From the NCBI GenBank assembly GCA_036639875.1, contig JAVWHX010000044.1:1-18664 (forward strand): a stretch of 18,664 bases of DNA. Direction: 5' to 3'. Below are positions 15,750 to 18,664 of this stretch, in pieces; within the stretch, counting starts at the first letter, position 1, and each line of letters begins with the position of its first letter. The notes under the pieces are model-generated. The model was not told the origin of the DNA and searched no databases. It saw only the letters and a program-made list of their open reading frames with translations. Both the position numbers and the translations under genes were made by a program. This DNA is from JAVWHX01 sp036639875. Its GTDB lineage: Bacteria; Bacillota_I; Bacilli_A; Erysipelotrichales; Coprobacillaceae.

Positions 15750-15777
15750 TAAAGAATAAGAGCCTCTAAAGGCTCTT
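15750..15777 (-). terminator. Intrinsic terminator after fakA
   Basis: AAGAGCCT (15758-15765) pairs with AGGCTCTT (15770-15777) over a 4-base loop. The leftward tail is only moderately T-rich (TATTCTTTAT), so some read-through into the AI-2E-family gene is plausible. It starts 4 bases past the fakA stop. Confidence 0.7.
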
Positions 15778-15781
15778 TATA

Positions 15782-17440
15782 TTATTCTACACCAACAATA
15801 AATGAATAAACAGGTTGCTTTCCATCTACGCATTCTAGTTCAGCATCATAATTTTCAGCAATATATTCTTCAATTTCTTCAACTTCTTCAGCAGTAACAT
15901 CTTCACCATAAATTAAAGTAATAATTTCAGAATCATCATCTACTAACCCACTTAATGTTTCTTTTAAAGCATCTAGCTTATTGGGAACACAGGCAGTAAT
16001 ATCTTTTTCACATAATGCCATATATTGATTAGCCTTGATATCAACACCTTCAATATTCGTATCTTTAATTGCAAAAGTGACTTGTCCTGTTTTCACATTT
16101 GCAATAGCTGCTTTCATCTCTTCTACGTTATCTTCTAAAGGTAATTCTGGATTGTACATAATACAAGCAGATAATCCTTGAGGAATTGTTTTAGAAGGAA
16201 TCACAACAACATCTATTTCATCTTCTAAAATAATTGCAGCTTGTTGCGCAGTCATAACGATATTAGAGTTATTAGGTAAGATAATAACATGTTTTGCATT
16301 GACATTACGTATGGCTTCAACAATATCCTCAGTAGAGGGATTCATTGTTTGTCCACCACTAACAACATGATCACAATGTAACTCTAAGAACATATCTCTA
16401 ATTCCATCTCCAGCAGCAACACTTACAATTGAAACTTCTTTTACTTCACGTTTTGTGTTAACAGGAGTTGTAGGGACAGCTGCTGTTGCACTCGCTTCAG
16501 TAATTGAATTATGTTGTTCTTGCATATTTTCGATTTTTAGTTTTACAAACTCTCCATATCTTTGAGCAGCATTTAAAGCAGTTCCTGGTTTTAAAGTGTG
16601 TACATGAACTTTCACAATATCTTCATCTTGCACAACAACGATACTATTTCCTGGAATTCTTTCTAATTCATTCTTTAAGCTTTCTTCTTTAAAAGCATTC
16701 ATTTTTGCTTCATCAAGTCTTAGAATAAATTCAGTACAGTATCCATAAGCATCTTCACCAGTAGCTTCGATATCTGCCAAAGTATCCATAGCTGTTTCAC
16801 TACCTTTAATATCAACTCTTATGATTTCTTCGCCTGCTAAAGCAGCCATAAAACCAGTAAATACCAAAAGTAATCCAGCTCCACCACTATCAACAACACC
16901 AACTTCTTTTAACACAGGTAAAAGATCCGGAGTTCTTTCTAATGAAAGTTCTGCTTCTTTAACAAAGTATGAAAAAGCATCTTCAATTTCCATGTCATCA
17001 GTTGCATATTCAACAACTGCATTTCCCGCTTCTCTAATAACAGTTAAAATAGTACCTTCAACAGGTCTCATAACAGCTTTATATGCAACCTTAGCACCAT
17101 TTTGTAAAGCTTCAGCAAATTCAACAGCATCTACTTTGTCTTTACCTTCAAAAGCCATAGAAATACCTCTAAAAATCTGTGAAAGGATAACACCAGAGTT
17201 TCCTCTTGCCCCCATCAATAAACCTTTAGATAATTTCTTAGAAACTTCATAAATATCGTTAGATTCAAAATTTTCAATTTCACTTGCTCCAGCACTAAAT
17301 GTTAAAGACATATTTGTTCCTGTATCACCATCAGGCACAGGAAAAACATTTAACGCATCAATTTCTGGGTGATTATTATGAAGCACAATTGCTCCCGTAA
17401 CAACCATCTCTTTAAATAGACTACCATCAATAATCTTCAT
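15782..17440 (-). CDS. fakA: Fatty acid kinase catalytic subunit FakA (DAK2 domain protein, YloV family)
   Basis: A 552-residue cytosolic kinase. With a FakB (DegV) partner that binds the fatty acid, FakA-type proteins phosphorylate exogenous fatty acids to acyl-phosphate, which can enter phospholipid synthesis. The N-terminal DAK2 domain (about 1-200) has the Mg-binding signature NVFPVPDGDTGTNM (31-44, with Asp38 and Asp40), then GARGNSGVILSQIFRG and VDSGGAGLL. The C-terminal half contains VSVAAGDGI and GGQTMNPSTEDI, typical of the YloV C-domain. No fakB is in this window. ATG at 17440 has a GGAGG site in the 3' edge of asp23, 12 bases away; the asp23-fakA order is conserved in Bacillota. 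Confidence 0.92.
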   Translation of the reverse strand: MKIIDGSLFKEMVVTGAIVLHNNHPEIDALNVFPVPDGDTGTNMSLTFSAGASEIENFESNDIYEVSKKLSKGLLMGARGNSGVILSQIFRGISMAFEGKDKVDAVEFAEALQNGAKVAYKAVMRPVEGTILTVIREAGNAVVEYATDDMEIEDAFSYFVKEAELSLERTPDLLPVLKEVGVVDSGGAGLLLVFTGFMAALAGEEIIRVDIKGSETAMDTLADIEATGEDAYGYCTEFILRLDEAKMNAFKEESLKNELERIPGNSIVVVQDEDIVKVHVHTLKPGTALNAAQRYGEFVKLKIENMQEQHNSITEASATAAVPTTPVNTKREVKEVSIVSVAAGDGIRDMFLELHCDHVVSGGQTMNPSTEDIVEAIRNVNAKHVIILPNNSNIVMTAQQAAIILEDEIDVVVIPSKTIPQGLSACIMYNPELPLEDNVEEMKAAIANVKTGQVTFAIKDTNIEGVDIKANQYMALCEKDITACVPNKLDALKETLSGLVDDDSEIITLIYGEDVTAEEVEEIEEYIAENYDAELECVDGKQPVYSFIVGVE

Positions 17441-17452
17441 GATTTACCTCCA

Positions 17453-17809
17453 TTAATCTAAAACTCTAATGCTTTGAACAAATACATTTACAGCTTCTAT
17501 ATCAATATCTAAAGTTGTTTCTAAAACATACTTTACTTTCTTTTGCACTTCATAAACAATTTCTGAAATCTTCACACCATAACCAACAATAATATATACG
17601 TTGAGAACAATCCCTGTCTTTCCATCTTCAACAAGAATTCCTTTAGAATAATTGTCTTTACCCAATAAATCATAGAACCCATCTTTCATAATATTTTGAC
17701 TTGCCATACCGACAACGCCATAACATTCAGTTGCTGCACCACCAGTAATACTCGCAACAACATCCAATGAAAGATTAATATCTCCTAAATCTGTAGTTTT
17801 CTTGATCAT
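17453..17809 (-). CDS. Asp23/Gls24-family (YloU-type) envelope stress protein
   Basis: A 118-residue protein of the Asp23 family, starting at ATG 17809 (MIKKTTDLGDINLS) with a GGAGGAATAAAT leader. A start 30 bases upstream would add an unlikely leader. Family segments are VVASITGGAATECYGVVGMA and a C-terminal helix with KVKYVLETTLDIDIEAVNVFVQSIRV. The function is not fixed; Asp23 of Staphylococcus is membrane-associated and tied to cell-envelope stress, and the YloU-type member next to fakA is highly conserved. No signal peptide is present. It is the first gene of a two-gene unit with fakA behind a good promoter. Confidence 0.9.
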   Translation of the reverse strand: MIKKTTDLGDINLSLDVVASITGGAATECYGVVGMASQNIMKDGFYDLLGKDNYSKGILVEDGKTGIVLNVYIIVGYGVKISEIVYEVQKKVKYVLETTLDIDIEAVNVFVQSIRVLD

Positions 17810-17855
17810 ATTTATTCCTCCGATCTGATTTTTAAACATTTGTACATTTAAATAT

Positions 17856-17884
17856 ATTATATCCTATTTTCAAATTATTGACAA
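17856..17884 (-). promoter_or_regulatory. Promoter of asp23-fakA
   Basis: On the minus strand TTGTCA (17879-17884) and a perfect TATAAT (17856-17861) are 17 bases apart. The start falls near 17849, about 40 bases before the asp23 ATG. Confidence 0.8.
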
Positions 17885-17961
17885 ACATTTCAGACATAAT
17901 GCATACACATTATACACGAGTAAAAAAAATAAATAAATGAAAATACAAAAAAATATTGTTT

Positions 17962-17989
17962 TTGACACATTTTTCATATATAGTATATG
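17962..17989 (+). promoter_or_regulatory. Possible distal promoter of rpmB
   Basis: A perfect TTGACA (17962-17967) lies 16 bases upstream of TATATG (17984-17989). It would give a leader of about 130 bases. The -10 is imperfect, so this is less certain than the proximal promoter. Confidence 0.4.
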
Positions 17990-18055
17990 AAGAATTATAA
18001 TATAAAAGACTGTTATATACAGATTTTTTCTATTTTAAAAAAAATAAAATAATGT

Positions 18056-18084
18056 TTGCATTTTCTAGATATTGGTGTTATTAT
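18056..18084 (+). promoter_or_regulatory. Proximal promoter of rpmB
   Basis: TTGCAT (18056-18061) and TATTAT (18079-18084) are exactly 17 bases apart. The start near 18091 gives a leader of about 36 bases carrying the ribosome binding site. Confidence 0.7.
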
Positions 18085-18126
18085 ATCAAGGTATGTGAAA
18101 CATAGTTGTAAAGGATGGTGAAGAAA

Positions 18127-18312
18127 ATGGCTAGAAAATGTGAAGTAAGTGGAAAAGGACCAATGTCTGGTAATACTCGTTCTCACGCTTTAAACGCAAC
18201 AAGAAGAAAATGGAATGTTAATTTACAAAAAGCTACTATTTTAGTCAATGGTAAACCAAAAAAAGTAAAAATTTCAGCGAGAGCCTTAAGAAGTCTTAGA
18301 AAAAGCGCTTAA
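18127..18312 (+). CDS. rpmB: 50S ribosomal protein L28
   Basis: A 61-residue, strongly basic ribosomal protein of the large subunit. It opens MARKCEVSGKGPMSGNTRSHA, matching the L28 pattern, and continues KWNVNLQKATILVNGKPKKVKISARALRSL to the end. Only one cysteine is present, so this is the zinc-free form. The ATG at 18127 is chosen over an upstream ATG at 18115 because L28 begins MARKC and the AAGGATGGTGA site fits. rpmB beside divergent asp23-fakA is a conserved arrangement in Bacillota. Confidence 0.96.
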   Translation: MARKCEVSGKGPMSGNTRSHALNATRRKWNVNLQKATILVNGKPKKVKISARALRSLRKSA

Positions 18313-18323
18313 TTATAAAGACT

Positions 18324-18347
18324 GCATCCAATTGGATGCTTTTTTTA
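18324..18347 (+). terminator. Intrinsic terminator after rpmB
   Basis: GCATCC and GGATGC (18324-18329 and 18334-18339) form a perfect stem with an AATT loop, followed by eight T in a row. It starts 11 bases past the stop codon. Confidence 0.9.
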
Positions 18348-18352
18348 TTTTC

Positions 18353-18381
18353 TTATATGAAACAAAGTTTCATTGTATAAT
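18353..18381 (+). promoter_or_regulatory. Promoter of the GH1 gene with an overlapping dyad operator
   Basis: A perfect TATAAT (18376-18381) has only a weak -35 (TTATAT at 18353-18358, 17-base spacer). The spacer contains the perfect dyad ATGAAAC-AAA-GTTTCAT (18357-18373). A repressor bound there would occlude RNA polymerase. It does not match the cre consensus, which needs a central CG. Confidence 0.55.
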
Positions 18382-18426
18382 TAAGAAATCCATATTTTAT
18401 GAAATCCCTAATCTTTCGACTTATCT

Positions 18427-18452
18427 CCTCTTTTCATGAAGAGGCTTTTTTT
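18427..18452 (+). terminator. Leader terminator (attenuator) upstream of the GH1 gene
   Basis: CCTCTT (18427-18432) pairs with AAGAGG (18439-18444) over a 6-base loop and runs into seven T after one C. It lies between the promoter and the ATG at 18486, where it should stop transcription unless read-through is induced. Beta-glucoside genes in Bacillota are commonly controlled this way, but no clear RAT sequence was found. Confidence 0.65.
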
Positions 18453-18485
18453 ATACAATAGGTTATATAACAAGGAGGATTAATA

Positions 18486-18664
18486 ATGAAATTTCCAAAA
18501 GAATTTTTATGGGGTGGTGCTGTTACTGCTCATCAAAGCGAAGGTGCTTATAGTGAATGTGGTAAATCCCCTGCAGTATGTGATTTATTCCCAAAACCAG
18601 AACATTCTGATTTTAAAGATGGGATTGATAGTTTCCATCGTTATGATGAAGACTTTACTTTATT
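18486..18664 (+). CDS. Glycoside hydrolase family 1, 6-phospho-beta-glucosidase-like (5' part)
   Basis: The first 59 codons of a gene that runs off the window. The ATG at 18486 has a strong AAGGAGG site. The product opens MKFPKEFLWGGAVTAHQSEG and then AYSECGKSPAVCDLF, the N-terminal strand and loop of GH1 enzymes in which the Gln-Ser-Glu-Gly stretch contributes to the sugar-binding pocket; FHRYDEDF follows. GH1 proteins with this opening in Bacillota are usually cytosolic 6-phospho-beta-glucosidases that hydrolyse PTS-imported phosphorylated disaccharides such as cellobiose. The catalytic glutamates lie outside the window, so specificity is inferred. The leader carries a dyad and an attenuator-like terminator, suggesting sugar-induced control. 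Confidence 0.88.
   Translation, partial: MKFPKEFLWGGAVTAHQSEGAYSECGKSPAVCDLFPKPEHSDFKDGIDSFHRYDEDFTL

Larger units (their letters stand above)
17810..18126. other. Intergenic region between divergent asp23 and rpmB
   Basis: About 317 bases without a gene, very AT-rich. It holds the asp23-fakA promoter (17856-17884), a possible distal rpmB promoter (17962-17989) and the likely main rpmB promoter (18056-18084). The middle, 17890-17960, shows nothing convincing; the longest reading frames there have no ribosome binding site. Confidence 0.8.

Noticed and set aside
16821..17252. A 143-codon plus-strand reading frame inside fakA
   Set aside because: It is a low-complexity Ser/Thr/Pro/Ala product read antisense to a fully conserved kinase domain, with no ribosome binding site. 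It is a frame shadow.
18010..18028. CTGT/ACAG hairpin followed by six T upstream of rpmB, possible small RNA terminator
   Set aside because: The stem is only 4 base pairs with no GC-rich core, and T runs are expected by chance in this AT-rich stretch.
18357..18373. cre site for CcpA at the GH1 promoter
   Set aside because: The dyad lacks the central CG and has a 3-base centre, unlike the cre consensus.
18384..18452. A RAT-type antiterminator target for a BglG/LicT protein in the GH1 leader
   Set aside because: No sequence resembling the known RAT consensus overlaps the terminator arm; only a generic attenuator can be supported.
1..18664. Mobile elements, CRISPR arrays, defence systems, phage genes
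   Set aside because: No transposase, integrase, spaced direct-repeat array, Cas, restriction or toxin-antitoxin protein is visible in any real gene.

Overview
The window looks like chromosomal DNA from a low-GC, Gram-positive-type bacterium of the Bacillota, probably near Erysipelotrichia/Coprobacillaceae. That placement is inferred from AT-rich codon use, strong GGAGG-type ribosome binding sites, consensus -10 boxes, many U-tailed terminators, lipobox lipoproteins and the conserved block rpmB | asp23-fakA ... recG-plsX-rnc. TGA serves as a stop and TGG codes Trp, so the standard bacterial code applies. I see no insertion sequence, phage, CRISPR array or integron. The window reads as core genome plus a few accessory membrane and regulatory genes.

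Layout. Positions 1-306 hold three tRNA genes on the minus strand (Gly-TCC, cut by the window edge; Leu-TAA; Cys-GCA) behind a good promoter. Positions 355-4812 hold a complete spermidine/putrescine ABC importer operon on the minus strand: an XRE-cupin regulator, then potA-potB-potC-potD. All five genes overlap or nearly touch, and a palindromic operator-like region lies upstream. Positions 4820-7164 hold pncB and tyrA as a two-gene minus-strand unit (NAD salvage and tyrosine synthesis). Positions 7279-7996 hold an FMN-binding lipoprotein and a small LysM protein. Positions 8045-11804 hold recG-plsX-rnc.

Positions 11811-15732 hold accessory genes that separate recG from fakA: an AEC-family permease (minus), a Cof-type HAD phosphatase translationally coupled to a TraX-family membrane protein (plus), and an AI-2E/YtvI-family membrane protein (minus). 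Positions 15750-17884 hold asp23-fakA, whose product phosphorylates fatty acids; PlsX, encoded about 6 kb away, works on the acyl-phosphate route to phospholipid. rpmB (ribosomal protein L28) is divergent from asp23. The window ends in the 5' part of a GH1 6-phospho-beta-glucosidase-like gene whose leader carries a dyad and an intrinsic terminator.

The points most worth a second look are: terminators that overlap or touch stop codons at most transcription units; a D-to-N change at a metal-binding position of RNase III; paired palindromic and repeat elements at the pot operon promoter; the dyad plus attenuator in front of the GH1 gene; and a plsX-rnc overlap with none of the usual fap/fab/acp genes beside it. 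I did not find a clearly novel multi-gene system here.
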